The notes beneath the pieces are model-generated. The model saw nothing but the letters and a program-made list of their open reading frames with translations, ran no database searches and was not told the origin of the DNA. The translations under genes were made by a program, and so were the position numbers. This document shows positions 19,301 to 24,957 of a stretch of DNA of 64,000 nt, piece by piece. Each line of letters starts with the position of its first letter. Position 1 is the stretch's first letter. The DNA is from Zelonia costaricensis (lineage: Eukaryota; Euglenozoa; Kinetoplastea; Trypanosomatida; Trypanosomatidae). The stretch is taken from contig JASAOO010003473.1 in the NCBI GenBank assembly GCA_030849075.1, positions 1-64,000 of the forward strand, given 5' to 3'.

Positions 19301-21766
19301 AACGCCGGCACGGCCACCGCCGTGACGCAGAACGGCACGACCAGTGCCGGGCTGCCGACCTACCACTTCATCGTGACGGCCCCCGCGGCCTCCTCCGCCA
19401 CGGCGGGGCTGGTGAACTACCTCGCCATCGTCGTCGCCCCCAGCCCGCCGTACGCGGCGTGGCCGGTGCAGAACTCACCGGTGACAGTGCGGCTGGCGAC
19501 CTCGCCGGGCCCGCAGACGTCGCTGACCTGCTCGGCCGGGTCGACGTCGCTGCCGCAGTCGAACATGGTGCGCGTCGGTGGGACGCTGAGCTGCGGGGTG
19601 CAGGGCATCCTGAAGGTGGGCAGCGAGGTACGCAACATTGTTGCCCCGCCGCAGGACTTGCGTGTGATAGAATACTACAACGCCAACACGGGCACGACTC
19701 AGACCATCAACCTCGGCGCCTACCCGCTTGACGTGAATGGACTCTACAGCTTCACGGTGACGCCGAGCACCGGCCTCAACATCACCGTCGCGGGCACGGT
19801 GTACGCGAGCGAGGCGGACACCGTCAGCGGCACCACGGCGGCGTCGGTGTGGTCGCCCATGGTGAACAGCCCGCAGACCTTCGTTCTCGTCGGCGTGCCC
19901 ACCGCGGCGGCATCGACGCTGGCCTGCGTGTCGCTGCGCACCGGGTCGGCGCTGTGGTACACCCCGGCCGAGCCGCTTGCGTGCACCGCCGCGCTGGCCA
20001 ACGCGCAGGGCCAGGTGATCGGTGTCCAGGGCGACTACACTGTCGTGCTGCCTAACGGCGGCAGCGTGGGGGCCGTCAACTCGTCCACGTGGGGCCCGAG
20101 CCTCGTCTGGGACATCAGCGCACCGCCGCAGTCGCCGTCGCCCACGGCGGCCGCGGCGCTGCTGTCTGCCCCCGCGGCGCCGGCCCTGTCGCCGCCACAG
20201 CCGCAGCGCGTCGCGGTGCGCGAGCTGGCCGCCGCGGCGCTGGTGAGCTTCGCGGTGCAGGTGCAGTACACGCCGTCGTCCCTCGCGCTGGCCTCCTACA
20301 CGGGTGGCCTCGTGTACGTCACGTCCGCCGTGGACCCGCTGCCGACGCTGACGATCGGGGCGACGGCGAGTTTGACGGTGGCCGGTGTGGGGCTCGTGAC
20401 GACGCACCGCTACGCGCTCGGCGCGCCCGCCAACTGCTCGCAGGTGCTGGCAGAGACAACGCCGACGGCCGGCAGTGCGGTGGGGCAGCTCGTGCTGACC
20501 TTCCAGGTGCCCAGTACCGTCTTCGTGCTGTGCTTTGCCCCAGACGACGCGCGGGCCGCGCTGCAGACCCTCCTCACGACGGAGTGGACGCCGAAGTCGG
20601 GTGGCGACTCGAACCGGTGGAGCGGGGACGACCTCGTCCTCCTCATCATCGGCGTCGTCTTCCTCTTCATCCTGCTGGTGCTGCTGCTCATTCTGCTGTG
20701 GTGCATTTTCTGCAGCCGCGCCGAGGACGAGGAGGGCGGCAGCAGCGATGTGACAGTGCGGGAGAAGCACGTGACGCGCAGCACGACGCACACGACGATG
20801 GGGGGTGGGCACGTGTACATGCCGCCGCGCGCCAACAACCGGTACATCCTGCGCCCTGGCACGAGCCCGTCGCCGGCCACGGCCGCGGCCGCCCTCCCCT
20901 CACCGCAGCCGCAGCCGCAGCCGCTACCGCAGCCGGTTCCACTGCCCATTGAACACTCCACGACTCCGCCAGCGACCCCGCCGCTCTCCCCAGCGCCGCA
21001 GCCGCAGCCACAGCCGCAGCAGCCAAGCAGCAACACGCAGATCCGCATCAACATCCACGACAACGCCGCGGCCGGAAGCAACCCGATGTCGTCACCGCGG
21101 CAGCAGCAGAGCACGTCAGCTCCAGCGCCGCCGCCGTTCTCCAGCAGCAGCGGAAGCACCAGCGTCAGCAGCGATGCCGTGGGTGGTGGCGCTGCGGGGC
21201 CGGCCACGCTGCGCAGGCGCCACAACCGGCCGCGCCGCGCCGATAAGAGCCGCGCGTACACCGACCTCGACCGCGACGCACGAGCGCCACAGCAGCAGCC
21301 GCCAGAGTCGGACTCGCTGACCGACACGAGCGGCGTTGCCAGCCGCCGGTCTGCGCCCCCGCTTCCCCCACCGCCAGCGGCGGCCGCGCGCACCTCCTCG
21401 CCCCCCGTCACACGCACGCCAGCACCACCATCGGTGCCCGCCGCAGCCGTCGCGTCCGCTCTCACGCCGCGTCCGGCGCCCGTCGCCGAGTCTGCAGCCA
21501 ACATGGCCATCAGCCTCCCGCCGCTTCCACCCGCGCCTCCGCAGCCGACAGCGACCGCCACCACCGTCGGGGCCGTCGCGATCGTGCCGCCCACCCCAGC
21601 GCCCACGTCCAGCGGGCCGTACCAGCACCTGCACCACACAACCAGCTCGCAGCGCAGTGCGAGCGAGCACGGCTCCACCGACGACGCCGCCGGTGGGCCG
21701 ATGATGGTGGCGGGCCACACGTCGAAGCCGATGGTGCGCTCCGCATCCTCGTCACGTCGCTCGTAG
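1376..21766 (+). CDS. Giant type I surface protein with about 47 VCYR-type modules
   Basis: An uninterrupted 6796-residue frame. I know no named family for it, and its function is unknown. A signal peptide is clear: Met33 followed by a poly-Leu core and a PSAHA-A cleavage-like site near residue 54. Translation may start at Met1 or at Met33 (base 1472). From about residue 55 to 5800 the chain is a series of degenerate modules of about 120 residues. A typical module reads NP-x-x-Y-x-V-x-P, then V-G-Q-x-V-x-L-x-F-x-G-T-G-L, then D-A-V-x-L-I with a Cys, then G-x-Y-x-V-C-Y-R and a closing L-x-V-x-x-x-NP. I counted about 47 VCYR-like cores. The two regular Cys per module suggest a disulfide, and the beta-rich pattern suggests Ig/E-set (IPT/TIG-like) folds; both are inference. 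N-glycosylation sequons are abundant. A transmembrane helix lies at about residues 6420-6446, followed by an Arg-Ala-acidic stop-transfer and a cytoplasmic tail of about 350 residues rich in Pro/Gln/Ser. An adhesion or cell-surface structural role is plausible but not shown. Confidence 0.93.
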   Translation: MAQSGFAGWRLRWGRHRTASAPAPSPVTASRSMVLPLLLLLLLLLVAAPSAHAAMTFTTPNVQQASLYQTVQLNLRSNPLLADPSITTGDLVTFVPSASTALCVHSGTATSSTAGYYAVTAIGSGGYAGQLVFAVTAAFFTAGTTYYPCYLSASAQSATIVRREFVATNQSDALTVWTAVYQSFSMSPTSASGGEGPISLAIQQTQQSGRALNQGLSGSYTVLLVSCGSSTVGGTTVQSNCTSLDALVTACAAVGAASSAASTPSSSTVIALSSLQGQAAGNVSGAFVVPYVPNTSGYYLCVPYCYSTSAGCGGTTTAMSYTVVMAASSTNATYTLAFGSADPGVYTRTPSAPQAREDGVVVFTGTGLGTADAVKVIRSTDSCTSSTATILPDLEVGTVQVTSGTVQVTFLAPNLITAQVVGRVCYRRATSGLWSTAYLSAANPIADFTVDVLQPTGFTIVSPTTSPAVGETITLTFQGTGLGGSVDAAYLSASTESNPCSRDNSTATSSTSSSSSTYFTCTMSGSSTTTSTCVVMVDPETTNVAMSLSVCYRKGTATAQQTNFAAISGTVALLSRNPTYTVTPYPTFAGQSVQLVFSGVGLSANDAVQLIAPGSTCGNSSATLTTATITGVTELSPGTSYAYTLVGIAETCIMICYRQVGSASWVVARGGDGRPEVSTSCAASNIYIAAFPVRYAITNLASTGMQLSVGETGTLRFTAVSGQSFTSLTTPTAVMLVQAPDSCVTAPCGTALQAACAGSQAATDYTSSVVGSGSVAYSASIYAGTAEVRYIVCVETSSGGSSAYVPVLPLTELSATSTAFGFTTALQNPTLVSHTPSTWRVGMNTLTSTFSGTGLDASTNVVYAVAASTLLAAYTTSSGALVAVCPPVSQTPATVLVSSMVTASSSTTSTTASYTRADQLYTGASVYLCYAWSSGSGDAHVTMAGLVNVSAAIPSSFSWKTPTTTTGLRAGQAVVLNFVSNLTSLSATGDAVYFYRFITSANPNPNCYCDPTACAPGTRVSYAANTTLTSATTGSITDDTTVYTAPLGFDNYDYSAVYVICYAAAGQSADTYMGRVTVDLANPTYYTLSSVAGSLNRVGAPLTITAVRRCLTTACALSLGDSLRLIPSDVQCAQLALPTSGGNSSDAVEDAYVEAIGDPVLGAGAISLARAFVVDVVGTYRVCYLISGGTAYGDVVFSASYVRSVLSVTSANPLQATPTPSAPSAGQFVTINISCTTTTLCATCTTVRLVPGSRASCWASVTGTYSSDSCLTTTVVQYPNQYFAAGAYTVCYGSSYTTSRRIPGVLTVTAANPSIFVPTTASGYSVYTNQGTNYTLNITGTQLSVSDTVFLLPNMGYTCHDLRTGEVQSDGQLASWLAPSVAPYPLQLITEGVSWVVSNQGKRFGIGVLNDTDLCPGDEAPCAMKLCYLRAGTSWAPVTLQTSTTASSASSEVYLVASNPSAVEFDRYPLFVDMYVMATVQGAGLESTDVVAIHAGDCSGAAVTVAVSGASFVNAAGTQWQGVLRATAAASSYAVCYWRSGSATEVATISFAGEAADVTTIVIISTPLYYMLSPSNFTSATTALTQYEQLIVGGSFRAEGTPGTSLSYVQLITANTSVAECNYAPFTAAAAAASATGIKTFPIVLTLSAVTSSSGSTLPLYQGRLNIATGAYALCMDATAGLFRVISTPPDADGASLSPGGSGTSASNVTSLVVYDAVPATYVVVPDSVMVGQVATLTFTRAVSSTTSDPYPAPESVGLAAGDTVTLIDGGLYECGFANATVLATDIASAVPGSGGTGTATSTTVSLGLPTTIDEGGTAVAVGGKSYTVCYGKQTATFATSPHTGSSTVDRNLYIMTQVPTQWTSVPAQAQTQAPLNITFYGNTTEAAYLTAADVAFLVSVSAGTTPPLHLCADAASDASSSNSSADRIVIRAGTMTKPGTVNTQWAIPAGQLIEGTYVVCYTSEKNGMPVYVSSPATLEVYATQSPSGAYLARDAASLVNNLDVLQGERVFLMFNTTVALNPQLNNTGDSASPSVTNTAYDEVRITTDSACTAALGVGVVDAIPDSFGYAALGVVDPVTGLTVPYLHLRIRASVGSYYVCMRRKNRESSQAYYNFEVVGGLYVNPAVLEVAAAAVASFTTTPTKPRVWVPHTVVTATYGTGFSVSNMVQFFFVAFTGSGSVTGSNEIDGDACYLPLTSSQASSSSVTLVNTTLQVYLTTPMFTQYSFGVPATYLLCYQTSGRNVASVYPTALTVANPSPITYAVPSALAIQNSFTMSFAAIDAIFATGNSNTAQIYVASDATSVPNCTGATPPTSGTTHFTSFTATNTTYASVEPRLLAAGYFFVCFLTYDQAQYFPVANIAGGYVFSVGMTGAQSYTVAPSPAYLGQLLHLTITGSQLTSSDHVKIVRVWKSELSGSGSETSSGVSYTSACTASAANADASEAAGAAGSAVHSVNGIVANYYPRVNETGTFVLCYQSAALANAWIWVTDINQFTVGPAHPTHYGLSVTPPYETEVLQLYVYDTGDSGGTSAGRLQSTDALKLVTRGSGASGFDCTASATNSTAVGLVTYMAAVSNSSVHVYQICGSAVATVTVCYALAGWATVANGGTPSWAEVPLQSPPSTYVYAGVAITANPFTGPINNGSSSSATWVAPRPYEPFTFYFTSQVSTMAVQRVAFARAPVTVCAVAVAYVTPLYYTQETAVANGFTVSLPYAGAYALYLGPYSTAASPNITHGTTLTVGTCDPCTFTPSYALVGGYVLMAFPSSVGGTLSTADEVRLFPVSQGLTGRPCDAVTGAYAGVTFTALAAESTSDRAVFNVTTGTTAQASTYLGEYYVCYRKVPSSSSAAVPSEFAVVAENSGTASIFSIYPADLLTATACPASPVYALETAVFNVTARNTTLYPNVAFSAADELLLVPLGSRGSGSSGTSSAGADCAAVGSAAASFVAATGERALLATLDSYGPGASNWFLTFPSQAATVQYSWCFKMQYDTVFRNISDALQTVQMEDPYDVATSPPVILPDSTSVQIQITGTGLLATDNVYIVEAAESCAETCDRPLTPTEWSGAAHTVQHVNSTTVLVVFSQSINTIISLGVCYRRTGRYLTRLTNIYVGEPNPISYTVNFVPRVGTRPTLTFTGVNLTSTDAMMIVQPTATCLVRNAIAVGTFLSINNGATTTQFLLALVGSAVLAQNYTVCYEVSTVGAYVEVAPELPVLEGGPSSVTSSNTPMRGRATVLSVADPQAGDEMFIACVGCSCFDLTEAIVPYGSVRATANVTMALRVGFNDTQSYPICYRRSDSGYAQVGGLTYFVTPVTNSPSTVAQLPNGAQYQGQRLHYNVSNYSTAVPLGGNDLVMLVHASRACWDNLDISTSGIVVSTSALTGTVPTAPEIGEWAAHVPSLGPDTPASTLFPLSYLLCYRQAAQLEYVSVPYVMESTTLAAADPATFTTQPASVQSGMLQVNMTFTYVAAGQSGDEAYVVQFPTLTDTVCDDAASAVVAARASAYPVYTFSLSGSAVPGTSNTAVCYVRAGATVAEVPQLLTVTAGNPSGYVTDVSSGATALERQYIAVTVLGTGLSTASDAVVFTDVPCASAPQPFTSTSYLARLSDATSNGTAYTVVAQFVAASSPLDIYVCYRHSNVWREVGAALTLNAPQPSTVTVITSGGTTSTPRAGQHLSLGLVNAPASTPTGAAILSGATNGSGTWCHNFTASDVQEPSLVIWSAALLDIPVWEVAGDARVCVLANATTPWADVATTVDAAAIYINPANPSSMDVFPSPPRVGQSVTLTLHLLVTANAADVVKITTVDYVSCEVAATIPGFAATMPVTVQDNVTTTVTLVDETDVFAWRSFNATGAYRVCYHSAVELSWGVVGGTLAAGTVTVQEMVPQTWAIASGTALIGEPFALAFYDALGVLQPSAGEDLVWAAPSTTSCGQDPYTCTGCVLFDWNTTASNATVAVTLANVSVRVDNMNLCYQLANATAALVPGSLNVTTGPVQCVENASFISGQTQLVTFRLEEGTNVTDDAWRLSFYATTSLNCDERYVGDFVPGSAQLQSTTSTSATYSVVWPVGLGVTTDRYTICFTHNGVVSTVCTCGQIDARTGECYITGTPGSPQSFTPAPQPTYVGQTISLTFTVNESMTAYPPTAVKFVTYVNPLSSCNAAPAFTPSSATLTRVSAVEYVYAFKHDYSLGSATLMVCALTDLSTSYGRVASTVVPSSPTTNNTLWIRPYLALSTFPSAAAYLSAMQTLNLTFTMASQQQDDLVSAADRITVVSDPRNCVESFIEAQDPATVMQAFYIPDTAFLTLPAPVLAAYPAAFDSTSLATFADNASGRGTHYFCYLLAGATWAPVLPALTITAGLIDSCSVTGAVSPPNGDAGRSTTAPTNNGGSLRAMYYAPTRILGTAAFGSLAVGGVDAVRVVPQSSWCTNDATAVFTGTVADYAGSAAAPSSNNSVEAVFFAPLAGTFKLCYRFANASTTNWSPACTGLAVTAPTPTGATVGCWNVGQAMSITAQQALSGYVFTATDRLRLVQGALPCLNANGSLTASAATVTVDDAAQPTYGITMSTVTTGQTSYAMAPAFFRAGTSAVRLCYTDAAGNQFAVPMNYAASPAVSSFPVQARQPTALTLPQQHIQVGQRLFLNFTAAPATVTPPLDPYAALPSPYVPGPAFNGSYDAATLLAVSSSTAYADGRCAVALRAGTLTSAAFRGVYGSAISGYVPYTIGNYDPTAAQYYITCYQLAACGVVDSGDPLQVRNANPANVYTDVSPPRRGQLFDVLFQRDTTTSDAAVLTPGSDRASKSANLASCWTLSATAGQTVLGTSDLTYFTTIFYAQAPALAANTTTRSCYYLAGGSWSEVPNGVATVLPANPASFDTVPAAARVSQVNYIRFYGTGLGSGDSVKLIALSLNCSAAAVPPTTFQAYTSSSPTTGVTGTAQGWTVTEVSGDGTTASLNFTASATGTFSVCYRLATDTVWTLVYADLTIYERNPSAVVRTPVATLEGELFTLNFTASTQASSGLSANDRIILYYGASVNCLAPTSEQTAPSVQADPSRTDTLPQYIAYQLAAGTRGSYTLCYLMAASTVSGGFITVWGYDVVVVGANPENMTLYPVRTSQVHRPYELLTLVFEGWGLVATEAKTDAVKLIQAGNSAASSASVTDAMCQQTAAVTSTITYYPLYANGTAAEQVWRVTSAGVNVPYAVCYKLSGGQYHAIGAPITITGTASPSGATSTKLAGTAGATTTISVGESMTWALTGATAESCGNGAALLFFSVQGCNDVRYYENVTAILASSALTSLTFPAGAATVTNCSGATQLRVPTSFTFASSSPASGADATLSLCYWSAGNAAVSVLSDSRITLTEGVPPPLTTTLAVDAQAVFSFNLSVSPTTTDWVVLVADASACLGVSAPANAAYFTNLSYSSSAGVATVTAAVPAAGSYYACYSHQDGACAASTGRECARVVAAIDAAAASPSAWAAQPTPLYVSTASLVVTLTFASSSDAAAQGKTAVAWLASVSSATMQDVWLACAQTRATPTAARVNLTYGGMAWTTAGLPLTQSGSYALCYTATSNAADALHLFGPASAAGPVVLPSAVTGVTLPPFVTVGTTNTIVLAGGGLSTTDAVVAVAVPILSSSSGPSSTSSGLPADMCTNTAYAPRVVATNPSSTTAATGLSSMARDLVFSATGAYVLCYTATYGGTPTLITAAPFTVSPSVVSMTVLSPVVEVGVVLELMFSGSGLTATDLAAVVYTGGLTTTPTVENVCLSAAATYTAVTSATADGSTSYYSTTPMQQGTHMVCYRKSQTSTPILLPTKLNVVVRTAASAIFSVQPGGCATLLTCTVQPTVTLVNSSGQATAAPYSTVSMALYNSDGTTAAPDGYLSGGTAYTSVDFTNFTFWALRISTAGTYVMKATVTLGGSAATLVATSAAITVTDGGSTVVNVASVACLPVGILDRTTGSTADTVDCLVTTLISDAPDSFTVQLNAGTATAVTQNGTTSAGLPTYHFIVTAPAASSATAGLVNYLAIVVAPSPPYAAWPVQNSPVTVRLATSPGPQTSLTCSAGSTSLPQSNMVRVGGTLSCGVQGILKVGSEVRNIVAPPQDLRVIEYYNANTGTTQTINLGAYPLDVNGLYSFTVTPSTGLNITVAGTVYASEADTVSGTTAASVWSPMVNSPQTFVLVGVPTAAASTLACVSLRTGSALWYTPAEPLACTAALANAQGQVIGVQGDYTVVLPNGGSVGAVNSSTWGPSLVWDISAPPQSPSPTAAAALLSAPAAPALSPPQPQRVAVRELAAAALVSFAVQVQYTPSSLALASYTGGLVYVTSAVDPLPTLTIGATASLTVAGVGLVTTHRYALGAPANCSQVLAETTPTAGSAVGQLVLTFQVPSTVFVLCFAPDDARAALQTLLTTEWTPKSGGDSNRWSGDDLVLLIIGVVFLFILLVLLLILLWCIFCSRAEDEEGGSSDVTVREKHVTRSTTHTTMGGGHVYMPPRANNRYILRPGTSPSPATAAAALPSPQPQPQPLPQPVPLPIEHSTTPPATPPLSPAPQPQPQPQQPSSNTQIRINIHDNAAAGSNPMSSPRQQQSTSAPAPPPFSSSSGSTSVSSDAVGGGAAGPATLRRRHNRPRRADKSRAYTDLDRDARAPQQQPPESDSLTDTSGVASRRSAPPLPPPPAAAARTSSPPVTRTPAPPSVPAAAVASALTPRPAPVAESAANMAISLPPLPPAPPQPTATATTVGAVAIVPPTPAPTSSGPYQHLHHTTSSQRSASEHGSTDDAAGGPMMVAGHTSKPMVRSASSSRRS
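18790..20630 (+). other. Membrane-proximal segment of the giant protein lacking VCYR modules
   Basis: After the last regular VCYR motif (near base 18740, residue about 5788) the next 600 residues lose the module signature. Cys pairs occur in contexts such as GGCATLLTC and VACLPVG, and beta-rich Thr/Val/Ala/Gly stretches continue. A single VLCF-type motif reappears at about base 20528, just before the membrane helix. It is probably a set of different beta domains forming a membrane-proximal stalk, which is inference from position and composition. Confidence 0.5.
20634..20712 (+). other. Transmembrane helix of the giant protein
   Basis: About 26 consecutive Leu/Ile/Val/Phe-rich residues (core LLIIGVVFLFILLVLLLILL) end in WCIFC and are followed by SRAEDEEGG. 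This gives a type I orientation with the module array outside. It is the only strongly hydrophobic segment besides the signal peptide. Confidence 0.9.
20713..21763 (+). other. Proline/glutamine/serine-rich cytoplasmic tail
   Basis: About 350 residues of low complexity. There are PQPQPQP series near bases 20905-20940 and 20994-21022, PPLPPPP- and PPLPPAPP-type polyproline motifs near 21355 and 21518, and a basic RRRHNRPRRADKSR patch near 21210-21255. Polyproline motifs of this kind can bind SH3 or profilin-like partners, but no partner can be named from the sequence. The protein ends in a Ser/Arg-rich segment. Confidence 0.7.
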
Positions 21767-22199
21767 AACGCAGATGCCAGGCCACTGCGAACACCACGAT
21801 ACGCGCGCACCGGGAAAGAGGGAGGCGTTGTGCGCCTTCCCCCCCCCCCTTTCCCCTCTTCTTGTTTGCAAAAGAGGTGAAGTCGCGGCCGAAAGGGGAG
21901 GGAGTGGAGACCGACCACTGCTGTTTGTGGTTCGTTTGTCCGTTGAGGGGACTTGCGTGTGCTGCGTGTTGCCCACTTGTGTGCGCTGCCTCCCCTCCCC
22001 GAGTTCTCCACATAGAAGACGCCGATCAACCTCTCCACCCACCCATGCCCGCACGTCCATGTGTGCGTGTGCGTGTTTGCAGCTGTAGATTCTGCTGGAT
22101 GGGCTTGTCGAGTGCGCGTCGGCTATTTCAACTGTGCCAATAGATTGTTGTACCTATTGTGCCTGGTTTCCTTTGCTGCTGCTGATGTTGATGCCCTCC

Positions 22200-22480
22200 G
22201 TCCTGTCCTCTGTCGTGTGTGTGTGAGTTGTGTGTCCGAGTGTCTGTGTTTGTGTGTGTGTGTGTCACTGTATTCTCTATGTCCTGTTGAATTGCCTTCA
22301 TTGCGGTTGTGGTGGTGGTGGGCCCCGAGCGTGTCTGTGTGTGTGTCTGTGCTGCACTGTCGTCGCGCATTTCCTGGCGAAGGTGTTTTATTCTTTTTTG
22401 TGTGTTTGTCTGTTTTTTGTGTGTCTGGTCTTGCCCTCGTCGTGTGTTGTGGTGGGTACGCTCGAGTCCCTCTCGCCCGC
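22200..22480 (+). repeat. Degenerate GT-rich tract
   Basis: Repeated interrupted GTGTGT blocks (for example about 22250-22266 and 22335-22350) lie in the presumed 3' UTR of the giant gene. Confidence 0.6.
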
Positions 22481-23685
22481 TGTGCTTTCCTTAGGATGAG
22501 GGTGTGCGTGTTGATGTTGACTTCATGACGTGATGCCGGGGCTTGCGTGACTTCCTCTTTTCTCTTTCCTTGGTGCGTGTCTTGGGCGATGCTCTTCGCT
22601 TCTGTTCAGTTTTTTGTGTGCTGATCGTCCTCTGTTGGAAAGGTGCTGCAGCACGCTCTGTCTTTCGTTATCCAGATCACCTGCGGCCTTGATCATAGAT
22701 TTACGTGGGCACGTCCTGCTGCCCGCTGCCCACCACCACGACCACTCACGAACTCCGCTGTCAGCGTGTGTGTACCCGTGGTGGTGGTGGTGGTGGGTGC
22801 CCACGTGGGGCGCCGCCGTGCAGTGCGGCTTCTCCACTGCCACCGCAGGTTGCGGGACACAACACCACTTCACGATAACAAAAACACAGGCAAAGTCGAC
22901 CGACAGCCGGGAAGAGAGGCGGTGCACTGTGTGTGTGTGTGGGGAGGAAGGGGGGCGGGGAAAAGTCGTCGCCGCCGACCCGCCCACGCCGCGGGCACCG
23001 TTCAGGTCCTTCCCTTCCTGAACACGGGTGCCCACCCCCCCCCACCCCTTCCTCGGGGTGCCGTCACTACCGAGGACACGGAGAAGTCAACACGCACGCG
23101 AGGTGCTCGATCGCTTTCTGCGAGTGCGTGCAGGTCGACTTGAAGTGCGCCCCTGTAGGTGTGATGTGCTCTCGGCCACTAGGGCGGGTCTGGTGCGTTG
23201 CACGCCCCTCGAAGCCGCCGGAAGCCCCACGCATGCGAGGACGACGCGGCTCCCCCTTCCCCCTGCCTCCTTTCCTTTCCCTCATCGTGACTTGCACTCG
23301 CCTGTCCTCTCTGTATCCCCACCCCCCACCCCGCCCATACACACACACACGCGCAGTTCCACTCTACCCTCTTTCTTCGCCTTCCACCACCCAAAGCCCC
23401 CCCCCATCCACTCCGTCCTGACCCCCCAATCACACCTACGCACGCACCTCCGTCGACGCCAAGTTCGCCCCACTGCCTTTCCTTCTTCGTTTCTTGTGTG
23501 TTCCCCCTCTCCTTCCTTTACTATCACTATTACTATTGAGGCCGCCCGACTCCGTGTCCGCGTCTAACAGTTCACTAAAGAAGCCCACCCACCCCCACTT
23601 CCCTATTTCACCTCCTTCCGCACCCCCCCCACGCGTGCGCGTTGCCTCTGTCCCCACGCCACTTCTGTTTATACCCACGCAGAAG

Positions 23686-23757
23686 ACCTTACCCCCCCCT
23701 CCACACCCTCCGTCCTCCTCATATTCCACCGATCTCGTGCGCCTCGCCCATCTGCAG
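23686..23757 (+). promoter_or_regulatory. Candidate spliced-leader acceptor for GPDH
   Basis: A C/T-rich run at 23690-23728 is followed by CTGCAG with its AG at 23756-23757, giving a 5' UTR of about 93 bases. The spacing and composition are typical of trypanosomatid acceptors. Confidence 0.45.
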
Positions 23758-23850
23758 CAAACCCCACCTCAAAGCGCCCTCACCCCATTTTGATTTCACG
23801 ACCTCTGTCACCACTCCGCCTCCGCCTCCTCCCCCCCCTCACTCGCAATC

Positions 23851-24957
23851 ATGACGTCCACCAACGGTCAGATCAACACGAATGAGCTGCTGTACCTGAA
23901 CAAGGCCGTCGTCTTCGGCTCCGGTGCCTTCGGCACGGCGCTGGCGATGGTGCTGTCGAAGAAGTGCCGCGAGGTGTGCGTCTGGCACATGAAGGCGGAT
24001 GAGGCAAAGCTCGTGAACGAGAAGCGCGAGAACGTCATGTTCCTCAAGGGCGTGAAGCTCGCCACGAACATCACCTTCACGTCCGACGTGGAGGAGGCGT
24101 ACAAGGGGGCTGAGATTATGCTCTTCGTGATCCCGACGCAGTTCCTGCGCGGCTTCTTCAAGAACAGCGGCGCCAACCTCATCAAGTACGTAAAGGACAA
24201 GCGTGTGCCCGTGCTGGTGTGCACCAAGGGTATTGAGCGCTCGACCCTCAAGTTCCCGGCGCAGATCGTCGGGGAGTTCTTCCCGGAATACCCGCTGTCG
24301 GTGCTCGCCGGCCCGAGCTTCGCCATCGAGGTGGCCAACGGCGTCTTCACGTGCGTCAGCGTCGCCTCGTCGGACATCAACGAGGCGCGCCGGCTGCAGC
24401 GCATCTTGACGACGGGTGACCGCTCCTTCATTTGCTGGGCCACGACCGACACGGTCGGCTGCGAGGTGGCCAGCGCCGTGAAGAACGTGCTCGCGATCGG
24501 GTCTGGCGTGGCCAACGGCCTTGGCATGGGCCTCAACGCCCGCGCCGCCCTCATCACCCGCGGCCTGCTCGAGATCCGCGACCTTACCGCCGCGCTGGGC
24601 GGCGACGGTAGCGCCGTCTTCGGCCTGGCCGGCCTTGGCGACCTGCTCCTGACGTGCTCGTCCGAGCTGTCACGCAACTTCACGGTGGGCAAGAAGCTTG
24701 GCGGTGGCATGCCGATCGACGAGATCCAGCGTACGAGCAAGGCCGTCGCCGAGGGTGTGGCCACGGCGGAGCCGCTGATGCGTCTGGCGAAGCAGCTCAA
24801 GGTGTCGATGCCGCTGTGCAAGCAGATCTACAAGATCGTGTACGAGAAGAAGGACCCGCAGTCCTCGATTGTGGATCTCCTGTCGTACAGCCTGCAGGAC
24901 GAGGGTCTCCCGTCGCTCTTCGGCAAGAACGCCGCGACGACGCCGTCGAAGCTGTAG
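23851..24957 (+). CDS. GPDH: Glycerol-3-phosphate dehydrogenase [NAD+], glycosomal
   Basis: The 368-residue enzyme interconverts dihydroxyacetone phosphate and glycerol 3-phosphate with NADH/NAD+, and in kinetoplastids it balances NAD inside the glycosome. The NAD-binding loop GSGAFG is at residues 23-28. Active-site elements include CTKGIE at 124-129, GPSFA at 154-158 and AVKNVLAIG with the conserved Lys211. The family signature GLAGLGDL with downstream CSSELSRN spans about 258-276. The C-terminus is SKL, a canonical PTS1 glycosomal import signal. Length and sequence match Leishmania GPDH closely along the whole chain as I know it, the N-terminal about 15 residues being the most divergent. 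It is the last gene of the plus-strand cluster, directly before the convergent strand switch. The start is the first Met after the splice acceptor. Confidence 0.97.
   Translation: MTSTNGQINTNELLYLNKAVVFGSGAFGTALAMVLSKKCREVCVWHMKADEAKLVNEKRENVMFLKGVKLATNITFTSDVEEAYKGAEIMLFVIPTQFLRGFFKNSGANLIKYVKDKRVPVLVCTKGIERSTLKFPAQIVGEFFPEYPLSVLAGPSFAIEVANGVFTCVSVASSDINEARRLQRILTTGDRSFICWATTDTVGCEVASAVKNVLAIGSGVANGLGMGLNARAALITRGLLEIRDLTAALGGDGSAVFGLAGLGDLLLTCSSELSRNFTVGKKLGGGMPIDEIQRTSKAVAEGVATAEPLMRLAKQLKVSMPLCKQIYKIVYEKKDPQSSIVDLLSYSLQDEGLPSLFGKNAATTPSKL

Larger units (their letters stand above)
21767..23850 (+). other. Long intergenic region: 3' UTR of giant gene, 5' leader of GPDH
   Basis: 2.08 kb without a convincing gene. 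The first part (about 22060-22500) is strikingly GT-rich on the plus strand, with interrupted TGTGTG runs. The last part (about 23240-23850) is C/T-rich, as expected ahead of a trans-splice site. Small open frames are low-complexity Cys/Val or Pro/His peptides made by the repeats and were not accepted. In trypanosomatids long 3' UTRs carry stability and stage-control elements, but none can be pinpointed here. Confidence 0.65.
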
